A stretch of 64,000 nucleotides of DNA from Nitrospirota bacterium (lineage in GTDB: Bacteria > Nitrospirota > Thermodesulfovibrionia > Thermodesulfovibrionales > UBA6898), in NCBI GenBank assembly GCA_016214855.1, contig JACRMT010000004.1, positions 434,001 to 498,000 on the forward strand, written 5' to 3'. How positions within the stretch are numbered: position 1 is the first letter of the stretch; the number at the start of each line of letters is the position of its first letter. Below, in pieces: positions 1 to 9,468 of this stretch. The position numbers were made by a program, and so were the translations under genes. The notes below the pieces were generated by a model that ran no database searches, was not told the DNA's origin, and saw nothing but the letters and a program-made list of their open reading frames with translations.

Positions 1-56
1 TCTTAAATTCCATAGTCATGTTTTTTCAGCTCTGACAAACTCTTTCATATCCGCTT

Positions 57-857
57 TCATTTTAATCCATTCAACTCCCACAGGTAATCAAAGTAATTCA
101 CCGTGTATTTCTGCGTGTCGATATATCTTCTCTCATCCGCCTTAAGAAAGGGGGATATGATATCAACGGCACTGAGCGCACCTTCAGGAAAAGTCTTACT
201 GTCGAATTTGAAGATCTGGGAAAAATAGACGGTATTGTTTTTAGTATCAATCAGAATGCCTTTTTTCGTATTACTCAGAAATCTGCGGGCCTGGTCTTCC
301 AATTGTTCCTTGAGACGGGCGCCGACATAGACCTCTTTTCTCATGTCGGGACAGCTGAGAGATGCGCAGACAATAGCATAATGTGCCATGCGAGCCCTAA
401 ATGTGCCCATGAGAATACCGTGTTCGATTTCATCCAGACTGTATTCCCTGCCACCGATGTTCAAGACATTCTTTTTCCATGGGTTTTTCAGTAGATTGAT
501 CTTCGTGCTCCTTATGCTGTCAACCGGGTAATGGTCCAGAATCATCTTAACCGCGCCGATATTATAGGCGTTGATCCAGAAAGCAATCCTGTCTAAATGG
601 GAAGATATAGTTTCAGGATTAAAGGAGCTCAATTGTCTAAGAATAAATGCATAATCGGACGACGAGGACGTGGACTCTTGATGAAGACCAGCATAGTCGA
701 CTGCGCTAATTGTTATTCCACTGATCGTTTTTCCTTCCTGCACGTAATTGTTCAGGAGCCTCTGGTACTGCTCTCCATCAAAAGGCGACGCGTTTGCCAT
801 TGCCGACATGACGGAAATAATAAAAACCACCAAACCGATATTCATGCTTCTATTCAC
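57..857 (-). CDS. DUF547 domain secreted protein
   Basis: 266 aa with an N-terminal hydrophobic signal segment (residues about 5-24, ending near ANASPF). The body carries DUF547-like motifs: FWINAYN at about 93-99, the ASLSCP segment and the YSLDEIEHGIL segment. The family is of unknown function and usually periplasmic. The start is a GTG at 857, chosen because GGAGG lies 7 bases upstream; an internal ATG follows four codons later. The gene is transcribed away from the Crp/Fnr gene at 1037, and the shared 180-base intergenic region holds a GTA-N8-TAC palindrome. A possible downstream gene may begin at position 19 on the same strand, but too little is present to judge. Confidence 0.85.
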   Translation of the reverse strand: MNRSMNIGLVVFIISVMSAMANASPFDGEQYQRLLNNYVQEGKTISGITISAVDYAGLHQESTSSSSDYAFILRQLSSFNPETISSHLDRIAFWINAYNIGAVKMILDHYPVDSIRSTKINLLKNPWKKNVLNIGGREYSLDEIEHGILMGTFRARMAHYAIVCASLSCPDMRKEVYVGARLKEQLEDQARRFLSNTKKGILIDTKNNTVYFSQIFKFDSKTFPEGALSAVDIISPFLKADERRYIDTQKYTVNYFDYLWELNGLK

Positions 858-914
858 GATTTGACCTCCATCTTTTCTTGCTTAAATTATAAAGCACAAA
901 CATTGCTTTTGCAT

Positions 915-928
915 GTAATAGAGCTTAC
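915..928. promoter_or_regulatory. GTA-N8-TAC palindrome, site 1
   Basis: GTAAT-AGAG-CTTAC lies between divergent DUF547 and Crp/Fnr genes, 58 bases upstream of the former and about 110 upstream of the latter. It belongs to a set of six intergenic sites of the same form. The two-fold symmetry and spacing are those of Crp/Fnr-family operators (NtcA binds GTA-N8-TAC). Binding by the local regulators is inferred. Confidence 0.5.
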
Positions 929-1036
929 AATATAGGCCATTAGGATAAGCACTTTATATAGAAGGCTCCTCCTCGCGCAAGCTGGGGGGAATAATGCTCT
1001 TGGAGGAATTAGACGAACAGTGATAGGGTCAAAAGC

Positions 1037-1735
1037 ATGACACAGGAAAAATCAAAGCTCTGGTATCTTCGCAACCTCGAAATATGTGCTCAAATGGGAG
1101 ATGCCGGACACACGTTGATTCACGATAATTCCGACATGAAAGATATAAAAAAAGGCGAATCTCTATATATGCAGGGGTCTGCGGATCGGAATATCTACAT
1201 ATTAAAAACTGGCACGGTAAAAATGACTAAGCTGTCACCGCAGGGGAAAGAGATTATCCTCGATATCGTTAATAAAGGTTCAATTTTTGGGGAGATGACC
1301 TATACAGAGCCAAGAGAGCGCAACGAATCTGCAGTAGCCATGGAAGACAGCGTAATCTGCATCATCTCGAAACAGAATTTCGATAAACTGCTGGATATGA
1401 TCCCGGGGCTCTCGATACAGTTCACCAAGATATTCGGAAAAAGAAGATGGAAGATTGAAAACAGGTTGTTCGACCTTCTTTATAGCACCGTAGAGCAGAG
1501 GCTTGCGAAGACCCTGTTGAATCTTCTCGATGAGCATTCAGTCCCGCATGATCATGGGAAGCGCCTTACAATCAAGCTTACACATCAGGATTTCGCCGAC
1601 CTCATTGCATCGACACGCGAAACAGTAACTGCCACCCTGAACACATTGAGGGAACGCGAGTTGATTAATTATGAGGGAAGACATATTGTTGTCACTAATG
1701 CTGCGAAACTTAGGAATCTGGCGGAACAGCAGTAA
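1037..1735 (+). CDS. Crp/Fnr family transcriptional regulator (paralogue 1)
   Basis: 232 aa. An N-terminal cyclic-nucleotide-binding-type beta barrel (about 20-140, with GSIFGEMTYTEPRERN) precedes a dimerisation helix and a C-terminal winged helix-turn-helix (about 180-230). The recognition helix contains STRETVTATL, close to the CRP R-E-x-V pattern. There is no N-terminal Cys cluster of the FNR 4Fe-4S type, so the ligand is not evident. It is closely similar to the protein at 3495-4187, and the two flank the radical SAM/peptide cassette. The ribosome-binding site is weak (AGGG about 9 bases upstream). Confidence 0.93.
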   Translation: MTQEKSKLWYLRNLEICAQMGDAGHTLIHDNSDMKDIKKGESLYMQGSADRNIYILKTGTVKMTKLSPQGKEIILDIVNKGSIFGEMTYTEPRERNESAVAMEDSVICIISKQNFDKLLDMIPGLSIQFTKIFGKRRWKIENRLFDLLYSTVEQRLAKTLLNLLDEHSVPHDHGKRLTIKLTHQDFADLIASTRETVTATLNTLRERELINYEGRHIVVTNAAKLRNLAEQQ

Positions 1736-1757
1736 ATCTCACATCTTCACTCCGATG

Positions 1758-1778
1758 CTTGATCAATTTTAGATCAAG
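1758..1778. other. Inverted repeat between convergent genes
   Basis: Perfect 7-bp arms (CTTGATC / GATCAAG) with a 7-base AT-rich spacer, between the ends of the Crp/Fnr gene and the radical SAM gene. There is no T-run on either side, so it is not a standard intrinsic terminator. It resembles a stretched FNR box, but the half-site spacing is wrong. Confidence 0.3.
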
Positions 1779-1849
1779 GACAATCTCGACATCCAGTCAA
1801 AGCATAGTGTCACCTTTGCCAGCGATTGGCCAATACAATTCCTTGCGTA

Positions 1850-2893
1850 TCAGTTAAGCAGAAAACACTGCGGGTCCTCCGCAAGGTAACTGCCCTCGCC
1901 CTGTGACTGGGAGAAAGCATAGGCTATTGCCCTGCATCCTCTGCAGGCAGACCACTTTGAGCAGGTACCGCATCTGCCCTGATATTGGGTCTTGTCCCGT
2001 AATGCCCTTAACGTTTCTGATGTTGCCCAGATCTCTCTCAGGGAGTCCTCCTTTACATTGCCGATTGGCAGAGGCATCCTCCTGCAGGGCGTGATAGTAC
2101 CGTCCGGGAGTATCGTCAGGCCGGACACTCCTGCCGCGCATCCTCCTGAGGGCAGAGGATCAGCAGCATCTCCGGCGGGATTTCTGAACTGCGATGCAAC
2201 CGGGTCACCGGTCACGATTTTCAGCCCCGGTATATGCAAAGAAAATATTTTATGGTATATCTGTTCCACAGCCTCGTTCGTCAGCATCCTGCCGAGCAAT
2301 ATTGCACCGCTTCCCGACGGCACAAGCCTCGAAAAGCCGACCCGCTGCGCGCCGGTTGAAGATGCGAGATCTATCACGTCCATGAAACAGTCTGCGTTCA
2401 GTTCAGAGAGGGTTGTATTCAAGGTCAGTTCGATCCCGGCATCGAGGATATTCCGTATGCCCTTGAGCGATGAGGCGAAGCTTCCTGCACCACGGATGCT
2501 GTCATGCACTTCCTCAGACCCCTCGATGCTTATCTGCACGCCTTTTACCCCGATCGCGGCGAGTCTGGCGGACAGCTCGCGGGTTATCAATGTCCCGTTC
2601 GAAAGCATATAGGTATCAATCGCGTTCTTTCTTAATTCTTCCAGGACCTCGAAAAGATCCGACCGCAGGAACGGTTCACCTCCGGTTACCGTAAAGCTCG
2701 AAGAAAGGTCGATCGCATATGCCTGCCTCCAGTCGTCAAGCATGCAGGACACTTCATCTATCAATAAGACTATTTCGGCCAAAGACATCTCTTTTGGCCT
2801 GTCTTCGGTCTGATAGCAATGTTTGCATTTGAGATTGCACCGTTCGGTAAGGTGCAGCTGGATAAAGAACTCGAAAGGATCAATTACCGGCAT
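1850..2893 (-). CDS. Radical SAM/SPASM peptide-maturase-like enzyme
   Basis: 347 aa. The radical SAM core starts with CNLKCKHC at about 19-26 (the CxxxCxxC cluster ligands), followed by the SAM-binding TGGEPFLR at about 70. The C-terminal SPASM region has C at about 250, a PCRRMP segment at about 269 and the cluster CGTCSKWSACRGC near 308-320, plus a late Cys at about 343. SPASM enzymes of this size typically modify ribosomal peptides (PqqE, anSME, mycofactocin and other maturases). The neighbouring 34-codon gene upstream on the same strand, separated by a terminator hairpin, fits a precursor/maturase pair. I cannot assign a named subfamily. Confidence 0.88.
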   Translation of the reverse strand: MPVIDPFEFFIQLHLTERCNLKCKHCYQTEDRPKEMSLAEIVLLIDEVSCMLDDWRQAYAIDLSSSFTVTGGEPFLRSDLFEVLEELRKNAIDTYMLSNGTLITRELSARLAAIGVKGVQISIEGSEEVHDSIRGAGSFASSLKGIRNILDAGIELTLNTTLSELNADCFMDVIDLASSTGAQRVGFSRLVPSGSGAILLGRMLTNEAVEQIYHKIFSLHIPGLKIVTGDPVASQFRNPAGDAADPLPSGGCAAGVSGLTILPDGTITPCRRMPLPIGNVKEDSLREIWATSETLRALRDKTQYQGRCGTCSKWSACRGCRAIAYAFSQSQGEGSYLAEDPQCFLLN

Positions 2894-2944
2894 ATCATTT
2901 CCCTGGCTTATTATTTGATCGCGAAGACAGTTTCAGCGCTCCTG

Positions 2945-3005
2945 CGAAAAAGGCAGATATGAAAGCGTGCACAGGAACAACTGGCAACGGCCTTTCATAT
3001 CTGCC
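2945..3005 (-). terminator. Hairpin with T-run between peptide gene and radical SAM gene
   Basis: Perfect 14-bp inverted repeat (2952-2965 and 2992-3005, arm GGCAGATATGAAAG). On the minus strand the second arm is followed directly by TTTTTC. It sits 47 bases after the short peptide stop and about 60 bases before the radical SAM start. This is the arrangement expected if the precursor is made in excess and the enzyme by read-through. Confidence 0.85.
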
Positions 3006-3051
3006 CGGGCACCTTGTTGCCTGACCGGCAACGTCAGCTCTTTCAACCCTT

Positions 3052-3156
3052 TCACTTGTGACATACCTTGCCAGGATTTTCTTTGGTCGCCTTCTTGAGA
3101 TTATCCCAGTAAGTGGCCTCCTGAGCGAGGGCTTCTTTGGACAGTGTCTTTTTCAT
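3052..3156 (-). CDS. 34-aa candidate RiPP precursor peptide
   Basis: 34 codons plus TGA. It begins MKKTLSKEAL and ends with a lysine-rich tail containing TYWDNL and ENPGKVCHK. A strong ribosome-binding site (GGGAGGTGAAG) lies just upstream of the ATG at 3156, supporting real translation. It is immediately upstream of the radical SAM/SPASM gene on the same strand, with a terminator between them. Possible modification targets are the Tyr-Trp pair and the single Cys near the C terminus; which residue is altered is unknown. I recognise no peptide family. It could instead be a small structural or regulatory peptide, but the context argues for a RiPP. Confidence 0.72.
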   Translation of the reverse strand: MKKTLSKEALAQEATYWDNLKKATKENPGKVCHK

Positions 3157-3325
3157 CCTTCTTCACCTCCCTTCTTCCTATGGATAGAGAATTACAGATA
3201 GATCGGCTCTATGATTTAATCTTATCATGTTAATTATGCATGTCAATACAAAGAGACATTGTGAAATAATGTCAAGCCTCGGTTACAAAGCTTGCAGGAA
3301 TTACCCTGACGCATATTGTCTAATA

Positions 3326-3339
3326 GTAATCCTGCTTAC
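3326..3339. promoter_or_regulatory. GTA-N8-TAC palindrome, site 2
   Basis: GTAAT-CCTG-CTTAC lies in the divergent region between the peptide gene (start 3156, minus) and the second Crp/Fnr gene (start 3495, plus). It is placed to control both the RiPP cassette and the regulator plus pentose-phosphate operon. Three TTACAA words (3431, 3445, 3458) stand closer to the plus-strand start and may be further half-sites. Confidence 0.5.
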
Positions 3340-3494
3340 ATCTTCTGACAACGAATTAAATGATAATTAATCATCAGGGATAATGTTACTAATGGAAGAA
3401 TCTTTGTATTGTGAATCGTATTTGCAGTGTTTACAATACTCTTATTACAAACGTCTCTTACAATAGAGACTATTAAAGTCTGGAGATTAAGGAC

Positions 3495-4187
3495 ATGACT
3501 ACAGAAAAAACGAAGCTCTGGTATCTGAAGAACCTCGACATGTTCAGTCATCTGCGTGATGAGGAACATAATATGATCGAGAAATACATGGAGATGAAAG
3601 AGATAAAAAAAGGAGATACCTTGTATCTGCAGGGGGCAGCTGATAAAAATATTTACCTCCTGAAAAAAGGCGCGGTGAAGATCACCAAGCTCACACCACA
3701 GGGGAAAGAGCTTATCCTCGATATTGTGAAGGGAGGCTCGATCTTCGGCGAAATGACCTATACAGATCCGAGAGAGCGTGATGAGTGCGCCGAGGTTATC
3801 GAGGATGGGCTGATCTGCACTATAAAAAAAGAGAGCTTCGATAAGCTGCTTGAGATGGTGCCAGGGTTGTCGATTCGGCTCACAAAAATGATCGGCCTCC
3901 GACGCTGGAAAATAGAGAACAAACTGCTTGATCTTCTTTTTTGTACGGTCGAGCAAAGGATAGTCAAAACAATTGTGAACCTTCTCGATGATTTTGGAGT
4001 CCCGCACAGCGGAGGCTATCTGCTAAAGATCAAGCTGACACACAAGGATTTCGCAGATTTGATCGCATCCACGCGGGAAACCGTTACTGCCGCACTTAAC
4101 AGGCTCAAAGACGGAGGATATATCGATTTTGAAGGAAAGTATCTTACTATCAGCAACCTGGAGAAGCTGAAGGGGCTCCTTGACTGA
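3495..4187 (+). CDS. Crp/Fnr family transcriptional regulator (paralogue 2)
   Basis: 230 aa, closely similar along its whole length to the protein at 1037-1735 (both begin MT.EK.KLWYL.NL and share GSIFGEMTYT and FADLIASTRETVTA). Sensor barrel at about 20-140, winged helix-turn-helix at about 180-228. No FNR-type Cys cluster. It ends 39 bases before rpe, with no terminator seen, so it may be the first gene of the pentose-phosphate operon. The near-identical recognition helices of the two paralogues suggest they read the same DNA site. Confidence 0.93.
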   Translation: MTTEKTKLWYLKNLDMFSHLRDEEHNMIEKYMEMKEIKKGDTLYLQGAADKNIYLLKKGAVKITKLTPQGKELILDIVKGGSIFGEMTYTDPRERDECAEVIEDGLICTIKKESFDKLLEMVPGLSIRLTKMIGLRRWKIENKLLDLLFCTVEQRIVKTIVNLLDDFGVPHSGGYLLKIKLTHKDFADLIASTRETVTAALNRLKDGGYIDFEGKYLTISNLEKLKGLLD

Positions 4188-4226
4188 TAGCTACAGCAAG
4201 GCTAACGTAAGGAGTATGCGTGGGAT

Positions 4227-4880
4227 ATGAAGATCGTTCCTGCAATTTTGACCGAGTCCGGTGATGAATGCGTAAATCTCATGCGCCTCGCGCAGTCCTT
4301 TGCTGACTTCATCCAGATAGACATCATGGATGGCCTCTTTGTATCGACAAGAAGTTTTCCCCCTGAAACCCTCAATGGTATGCCGACATCAATATTCTTT
4401 GAACTGCATCTTATGGTAAAAGACCCAATGTCAGTGGTGCAGAGTTTGAACAATAGACATATCAAAAAAATAATATTCCACGCGGAAACCCTGAACAATT
4501 ATCAGCCGATAATTGTTCAGATAAGAAGCATGGGAATCTCTCCGGGCATCGCTGTCAAGCCTGAAACCGAGTTAAACAGGTTCATTCGCTCGGCTCCTCT
4601 GCTCGATACCATCTTTTTTCTTACTGTTGACCCTGGCAATTACGGTAGCCCCTTTAGGCCTGAAGTACTCAATAAGATATCTCGGGCACGAAAGCTATTT
4701 CCTGCAGCAGAAATCGGGGTTGACGGCGCTGTTTCGCTCGATAATATAAGATCTTTTGTTGATATTGGGGTTGATTATGCCTGCGTGGGAAGCAGAATAT
4801 TTCGAAGTGAATCTCCCAAAGCAAGCTATCTGCAATTTATCCGAAAGCTGAAAGAAATCGAGGTGCAAAATGAATTTTGA
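4227..4880 (+). CDS. rpe: Ribulose-phosphate 3-epimerase
   Basis: 217 aa TIM-barrel enzyme that interconverts ribulose 5-phosphate and xylulose 5-phosphate. Visible signatures are IVPAILTES at the N terminus, the DIMDG metal/catalytic segment (about 35-39), ELHLMV (about 64-69) and the phosphate-binding GSRIF near 190. The conserved VDG loop is present (EIGVDGAVS). It overlaps the tkt start by 11 bases, showing translational coupling. AAGGAG lies 13 bases before the ATG, rather far. Confidence 0.93.
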   Translation: MKIVPAILTESGDECVNLMRLAQSFADFIQIDIMDGLFVSTRSFPPETLNGMPTSIFFELHLMVKDPMSVVQSLNNRHIKKIIFHAETLNNYQPIIVQIRSMGISPGIAVKPETELNRFIRSAPLLDTIFFLTVDPGNYGSPFRPEVLNKISRARKLFPAAEIGVDGAVSLDNIRSFVDIGVDYACVGSRIFRSESPKASYLQFIRKLKEIEVQNEF

Positions 4881-6921
4881 AGAGCGTTGCATCACAACGA
4901 TCAGGATGCTCGCCGTCGATATGGTCCAAAAAGCTGATTCAGGGCACCCTGGTCTTCCCATGGGCGCTGCTGCCATGGCATATGTGCTATGGACAAGATT
5001 TCTCCAGCATAACCCGGCGAGCCCTTCATGGGCAGACAGGGATCGCTTTGTATTGTCTGCGGGCCATGGCTCCGCCCTGCTCTATTCGCTACTGCATCTC
5101 ACCGGATACGATCTGTCTCTGGATGAACTCAAACGATTTCGTCAGTGGGGGAGCAAGACCCCGGGGCATCCCGAATATCGTGTCACTCCCGGTGTGGAAT
5201 GTACGACAGGACCTCTCGGGCAGGGGATTGCAAACGCGGTAGGCCTAGCCATAGCGGAACGTCATCTTGCTGCACGTTTTAACAAACCGGAGCATGAAAT
5301 CGTCAATCATTTCACCTATATTCTTGTGGGTGATGGCGATCTTATGGAAGGCATTGCCTCTGAAGCGGCTTCTCTCGCCGGGCATCTTAGACTTGGAAAA
5401 CTTATTTGCTTATACGACAGCAACCGTATCACACTTTCAGCAGAAACAAGATTGCTTTTTACGGAGAATGTAAACAAGCGTTTCGATGCCTACGGTTGGC
5501 ATGTGCAGATAGTACAGGACGGCAATGACCTATCAGCTGTCGAGCAGGCGATAACCAGTGCACGCATAGAGTCTGATCGGCCTTCCCTTATCACCGTTAA
5601 GACCCATATCGGGTATGGGAGTCCGCACAAGCAGGATACCTTTGGTGCTCACGGCTCTCCTCTCGGTCCTGACGAAGTCCGGGATACCAAAAAGAACCTG
5701 GATTGGCCTCTTGAGCCTGATTTCTTTATCCCCGAAGATGTTCAGAGATATTTTAGAGATGCTGTGCGAAAAGGAGAAGAGGAAGAGGCGGCATGGGATA
5801 CTCTTATGCGGTCCTATGAGTCTATATTCCCTGACCTGGCAAAAGAGTGGGAGATGATTATGATCCATGATTTTCCGGAAGGATGGAAGCGAAATATCCC
5901 GGTATTTGAGGCTGACAAGAAAGGGATTGCCACACGCGCTGCCGGCGGACAGGTCATGAACAGCATTGCGAAGGATATCCATAATCTCATAGGAGGCTCT
6001 GCGGACCTCAATCCCTCGACCAATACCGAGCTGACAGGGAAAGGCAATTTTCAACCGGCAGAAACAGGAGTGGAGCATATTCAGGGAGCAGTATCTGGCC
6101 CTTGGGGATATGAAGGCCTAAATATCGCTTTTGGAGTAAGGGAACACGCCATGGGAGGGATCATGAACGGGATAGCCTACCATGGTGGGCTTATCCCCTT
6201 TGGCAGCACTTTTCTCGTTTTTTCCGACTATATGAGGCCGTCCATACGCCTTGCCGCCCTTTCGCAACTGCACGTCATTTATGTATTTACCCACGACTCT
6301 GTTGCAGTCGGCGAGGATGGTCCAACCCATCAGCCTGTTGAGCATCTTGCAAGCCTCAGGGCAATCCCCGGATTGACTGTGTTAAGACCTGCTGATGCTT
6401 CTGAGACCGCTGAATCCTGGAAATTTGCGCTTGATTACCGGGGCGGTCCCGTCGCGATTATCCTCAGCAGGCAGAAACTACCTATTATTGATCGGAAGCA
6501 ATATGGTCAGGCATCGGGCCTTGAAAAGGGGGCTTATATTCTGGCTGATTCAGAAGAGCATCCTGATATTGTCGTAATGGCCACAGGATCGGAAGTTCAT
6601 CTCGCCCTGGAAGCTCGTGAAAGGCTTCTCGGTGAGGGCATTCGGGCAAGGGTTGTCAGCATGCCCTCCTGGGAGCTCTTTGAAGAACAAAGCCCTGAAT
6701 ACAGGCAAGCTGTCCTTCCCGAATACGTCCCTAAAGTATCGATTGAGGCAGGTATCACTCAGGGATGGCACAAGTTTATCGGCAATGATGGTATTGCGAT
6801 AGGCATTGATCATTTTGGCGCATCAGCTCCGGGAGATGTTTTACTGAAGGAAATTGGCTTCACCACTGATGAAGTTGTACGAAAACTAATGGAGCTAACG
6901 AAAAGACAGAGGAGCGCATAA
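4870..6921 (+). CDS. tkt: Transketolase
   Basis: 683 aa, full length for the family. Thiamine-diphosphate-dependent transfer of two-carbon units in the pentose phosphate pathway. The N-terminal domain has [11 protein letters not shown] and the ThDP motif GDGDLMEG (about 153-160). The middle pyrimidine-binding domain has FGVREHAMG (catalytic Glu at about 418) and [15 protein letters not shown] (about 480). A C-terminal domain follows. The stop overlaps the rpiB start (TAATG). Confidence 0.97.
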   Translation: MNFEERCITTIRMLAVDMVQKADSGHPGLPMGAAAMAYVLWTRFLQHNPASPSWADRDRFVLSAGHGSALLYSLLHLTGYDLSLDELKRFRQWGSKTPGHPEYRVTPGVECTTGPLGQGIANAVGLAIAERHLAARFNKPEHEIVNHFTYILVGDGDLMEGIASEAASLAGHLRLGKLICLYDSNRITLSAETRLLFTENVNKRFDAYGWHVQIVQDGNDLSAVEQAITSARIESDRPSLITVKTHIGYGSPHKQDTFGAHGSPLGPDEVRDTKKNLDWPLEPDFFIPEDVQRYFRDAVRKGEEEEAAWDTLMRSYESIFPDLAKEWEMIMIHDFPEGWKRNIPVFEADKKGIATRAAGGQVMNSIAKDIHNLIGGSADLNPSTNTELTGKGNFQPAETGVEHIQGAVSGPWGYEGLNIAFGVREHAMGGIMNGIAYHGGLIPFGSTFLVFSDYMRPSIRLAALSQLHVIYVFTHDSVAVGEDGPTHQPVEHLASLRAIPGLTVLRPADASETAESWKFALDYRGGPVAIILSRQKLPIIDRKQYGQASGLEKGAYILADSEEHPDIVVMATGSEVHLALEARERLLGEGIRARVVSMPSWELFEEQSPEYRQAVLPEYVPKVSIEAGITQGWHKFIGNDGIAIGIDHFGASAPGDVLLKEIGFTTDEVVRKLMELTKRQRSA

Positions 6922-7403
6922 TGAAAATAGCGATTGGTGCTGACCACGGCGGATTCAGTCTGAAAAATATTGCAGTGCCTTTTCTGAAAGAGCTTGGCCA
7001 CGATGTGTTCGATGTCGGCACTGATAGTGGGGCTCCTGTTGATTATCCGGATTACGCCCGGGCCGTATCTATGGAAATTCTGGGGAAGAGGGTTGAAAGA
7101 GGCATACTCATCTGCGGCAGCGGAGTGGGCGCCTGCGTCGCGGCCAACAAGTTTCCTGGAATACGAGCAGCTCTTTGTCACGACTCTTTCTCTGCCAGAC
7201 AGGGGGTGGAAGACGACAATGTAAACGTTCTTTGCCTCGGTGCAAGGATCATCGGCCCCGAGCTTGCCAAGGATATCGTAAAGATATGGCTTGCTGCCAC
7301 TTTTTCGGGGGCAGAACGGCATGTGCGAAGACTGGCGAAAGTGGATGAAATTGAAAAAGAATTCACGGTAAATTCAGAAAGAGGTGACGGCCATGGTCAA
7401 TAA
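6921..7403 (+). CDS. rpiB: Ribose-5-phosphate isomerase B
   Basis: 160 aa of the LacAB/RpiB family; interconverts ribose 5-phosphate and ribulose 5-phosphate. Signatures: GADHGGF (8-14), CGSGVGACVAANKFPGIRAA with the catalytic Cys (about 66), and the LGARIIG segment (about 110). The stop overlaps the beginning of tal. Confidence 0.95.
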   Translation: MKIAIGADHGGFSLKNIAVPFLKELGHDVFDVGTDSGAPVDYPDYARAVSMEILGKRVERGILICGSGVGACVAANKFPGIRAALCHDSFSARQGVEDDNVNVLCLGARIIGPELAKDIVKIWLAATFSGAERHVRRLAKVDEIEKEFTVNSERGDGHGQ

Positions 7404-8538
7404 TCCCCTGCGCGAACTTGGAGAACTTGGGCAAAGTGTCTGGCTCGACAACCTGAGCAGAAAACTCATTACGTCCGGCAGGTTAAATCAGTTTATTGTA
7501 GAAGATGGACTCAGAGGGATAACCACAAATCCGACAATATTCCAGAAAGCTATATCCGGAAGCGCTGACTATGACGGCCTGATCAAAGGGCTTCTGGAGC
7601 GCGGAATTACAAACGAAAAGGAGTTGTTTCTCAGTCTCGCCATGCGTGATGTGTCGGATGCAGCAGATATGCTGTTGCCGATCTATGAAGAGACTGGAGG
7701 ACGGGACGGATACGTGAGCATCGAGGTGTCTCCTGATCTTGCCTATGCCCCTGATAAAACTATACAGGAAGCAGAATATCTTTATGCCACAATCGGACGG
7801 AAGAATATTCTTGTCAAGGTTCCGGCCACAAGCGTCTGCATCCCCGCTATCGAATACCTCATCGGCCAGGGCATCAATGTAAACGTGACGCTTCTTTTTT
7901 CGGTGGCACGCTATGAAGAAGTTGCAGAAGCATATATAAGAGGTCTTGAGAAGAGAGCGGGGGAAAACCAGCCGATCAATATGATCGCATCAGTTGCCAG
8001 CTTCTTTGTAAGCAGGGTAGACACATTGATTGACAGACTCCTGATGGAAGGAACTATGGCAGAAACATCAAACACAAGAAAAGAGGATTTCCAGCGCCTC
8101 ATGGGAAGAGCTGCGGTTGCCAATGCCATAACCGCTTATGGTCGCTACCAGGATATTTTCTCCTCCAAACGCTTTCAGTCCCTGCAGCGTGAGGGAGCAG
8201 CGACTCAGCGGGTGCTCTGGGCAAGCACAGGTACGAAGAATCCGGACTACAGCGATGTTAAATACGCAGAGGAGTTAATCGCCCCTGATACGGTCAATAC
8301 TATGCCCGAATCACTGATGGAGGCTTTCAGAAATCACGGCAGGCCTGTGACTGCCATACGGGGAGACATTGCCGGACAGCCTGACCCTCTCATCACTGAA
8401 CTACGGGATGCAGGCATAGACATTGAGCTGATTGCCGCGGAACTCGAAAATGAGGGAGTAAAGCTCTTTGCAGACTCTTTCTCGTCAGTTCTGAGCGAAG
8501 TTGCCAAAAAAAGAGATATTCTATTATCTAAACAGTGA
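7393..8538 (+). CDS. tal: Transaldolase, long form
   Basis: 381 aa if started at ATG 7393, preceded by AGAGG with 8-base spacing; an in-frame GTG at 7384 would add three residues. It transfers a dihydroxyacetone unit between sugar phosphates. Signatures are GITTNPTIFQKA near the N terminus, the Schiff-base Lys in NILVKVPAT (about 137), NVTLLFS (about 160) and LWASTGTKNP (about 278). The length matches the Tal subfamily of about 370 aa, found in actinobacteria and cyanobacteria. It overlaps rpiB by 11 bases. Confidence 0.95.
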   Translation: MVNNPLRELGELGQSVWLDNLSRKLITSGRLNQFIVEDGLRGITTNPTIFQKAISGSADYDGLIKGLLERGITNEKELFLSLAMRDVSDAADMLLPIYEETGGRDGYVSIEVSPDLAYAPDKTIQEAEYLYATIGRKNILVKVPATSVCIPAIEYLIGQGINVNVTLLFSVARYEEVAEAYIRGLEKRAGENQPINMIASVASFFVSRVDTLIDRLLMEGTMAETSNTRKEDFQRLMGRAAVANAITAYGRYQDIFSSKRFQSLQREGAATQRVLWASTGTKNPDYSDVKYAEELIAPDTVNTMPESLMEAFRNHGRPVTAIRGDIAGQPDPLITELRDAGIDIELIAAELENEGVKLFADSFSSVLSEVAKKRDILLSKQ

Positions 8539-8557
8539 CTTATACCAGGGAGGAACT

Positions 8558-9466
8558 ATGAAAATTGGAATGGTCGGACTTGGAAAGATGGGAATGAATA
8601 TGGCCCGACGTCTGATTCAGAACGGGCAGGAGGTTGTAGCATTCAATAGGTCTCCGGAAAAAGTAGACGAGATAGTGAAAGAGGGGGCAATAGGCGCCTA
8701 TACCCTCAAAGAAATGCTTAATAAGCTTACGGCTCCCCGCATAGTTTGGCTTATGCTTCCGGCAGGAAAGCCGGTTGACGATGCGATTGAAAATCTCAAG
8801 CCATTGCTTGAAGAAGGAGATATTATTGTCGACGGCGGCAACAGCTTCTATAAAGATGATATCAGGCATGAGGAGTCGCTCAGGGCAGAGGGCATTCACT
8901 ACCTTGACGCAGGAGTAAGCGGTGGAATCTGGGGCCTGAAAATCGGTTATTGCCTGATGATCGGAGGAGAAGAGGAAGCATATGAAAAACTTGCCCCGAT
9001 ATTTACAGCTCTTGCGCCAGAGGACGGCTATCTCTATTGCGGACCGGCAGGCGCGGGTCACTTTGTCAAGATGATACATAACGGTATCGAATACGGCATG
9101 ATGGCTGCCTATGGGGAAGGTTTTGATATACTGAACGCCTCACCTTACGGAAACACGCTTGATTTCGGAGCGGTCGCCCACCTCTGGAACCAGGGAAGTG
9201 TCGTACGGTCGTGGCTGCTTGAGTTAGCAGAAGATGCCTTCAAAAAAGACGGTAAGCTTAATATGATCGAGGGTTTTGTCGAGGATTCAGGTGAGGGAAG
9301 ATGGACTGTCCAGCAGGCAATTGATTTTGCGGTGCCCGCCCCGGTAATCACTGCATCCCTTTTTCAGAGGTTCCGTTCGCGCCAGGATAATTCATTTTCG
9401 GACAGGCTTCTTGCAGCTTTGAGAAATGAGTTTGGGGGCCATGCCGTACAAAAAAAGGGGGAATAA
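8558..9466 (+). CDS. gnd: 6-phosphogluconate dehydrogenase, decarboxylating (short form)
   Basis: 302 aa from the ATG at 8558, which follows GGGAGGAACT. It oxidises and decarboxylates 6-phosphogluconate to ribulose 5-phosphate. It has the N-terminal Rossmann motif GLGKMGMNMARRL, VDGGNS (about 92), the substrate-binding AGVSGGIWG (about 120) and the catalytic KMIHNGIEYGMM (about 171). The length of about 300 marks the short YqeC-like/GndA-type form, often NAD-preferring, rather than the 470-aa form. Confidence 0.95.
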   Translation: MKIGMVGLGKMGMNMARRLIQNGQEVVAFNRSPEKVDEIVKEGAIGAYTLKEMLNKLTAPRIVWLMLPAGKPVDDAIENLKPLLEEGDIIVDGGNSFYKDDIRHEESLRAEGIHYLDAGVSGGIWGLKIGYCLMIGGEEEAYEKLAPIFTALAPEDGYLYCGPAGAGHFVKMIHNGIEYGMMAAYGEGFDILNASPYGNTLDFGAVAHLWNQGSVVRSWLLELAEDAFKKDGKLNMIEGFVEDSGEGRWTVQQAIDFAVPAPVITASLFQRFRSRQDNSFSDRLLAALRNEFGGHAVQKKGE

Positions 9467-9468
9467 CC

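Noticed and set aside
1758-1778. FNR box
   Set aside because: The half-sites TTGAT and ATCAA are nine bases apart instead of four, and the site lies between convergent gene ends.
3431-3463. TTACAA triplet as a full further operator
   Set aside because: The three words are direct, not inverted, and the left halves do not match GTAAG; kept only as a remark under site 2.
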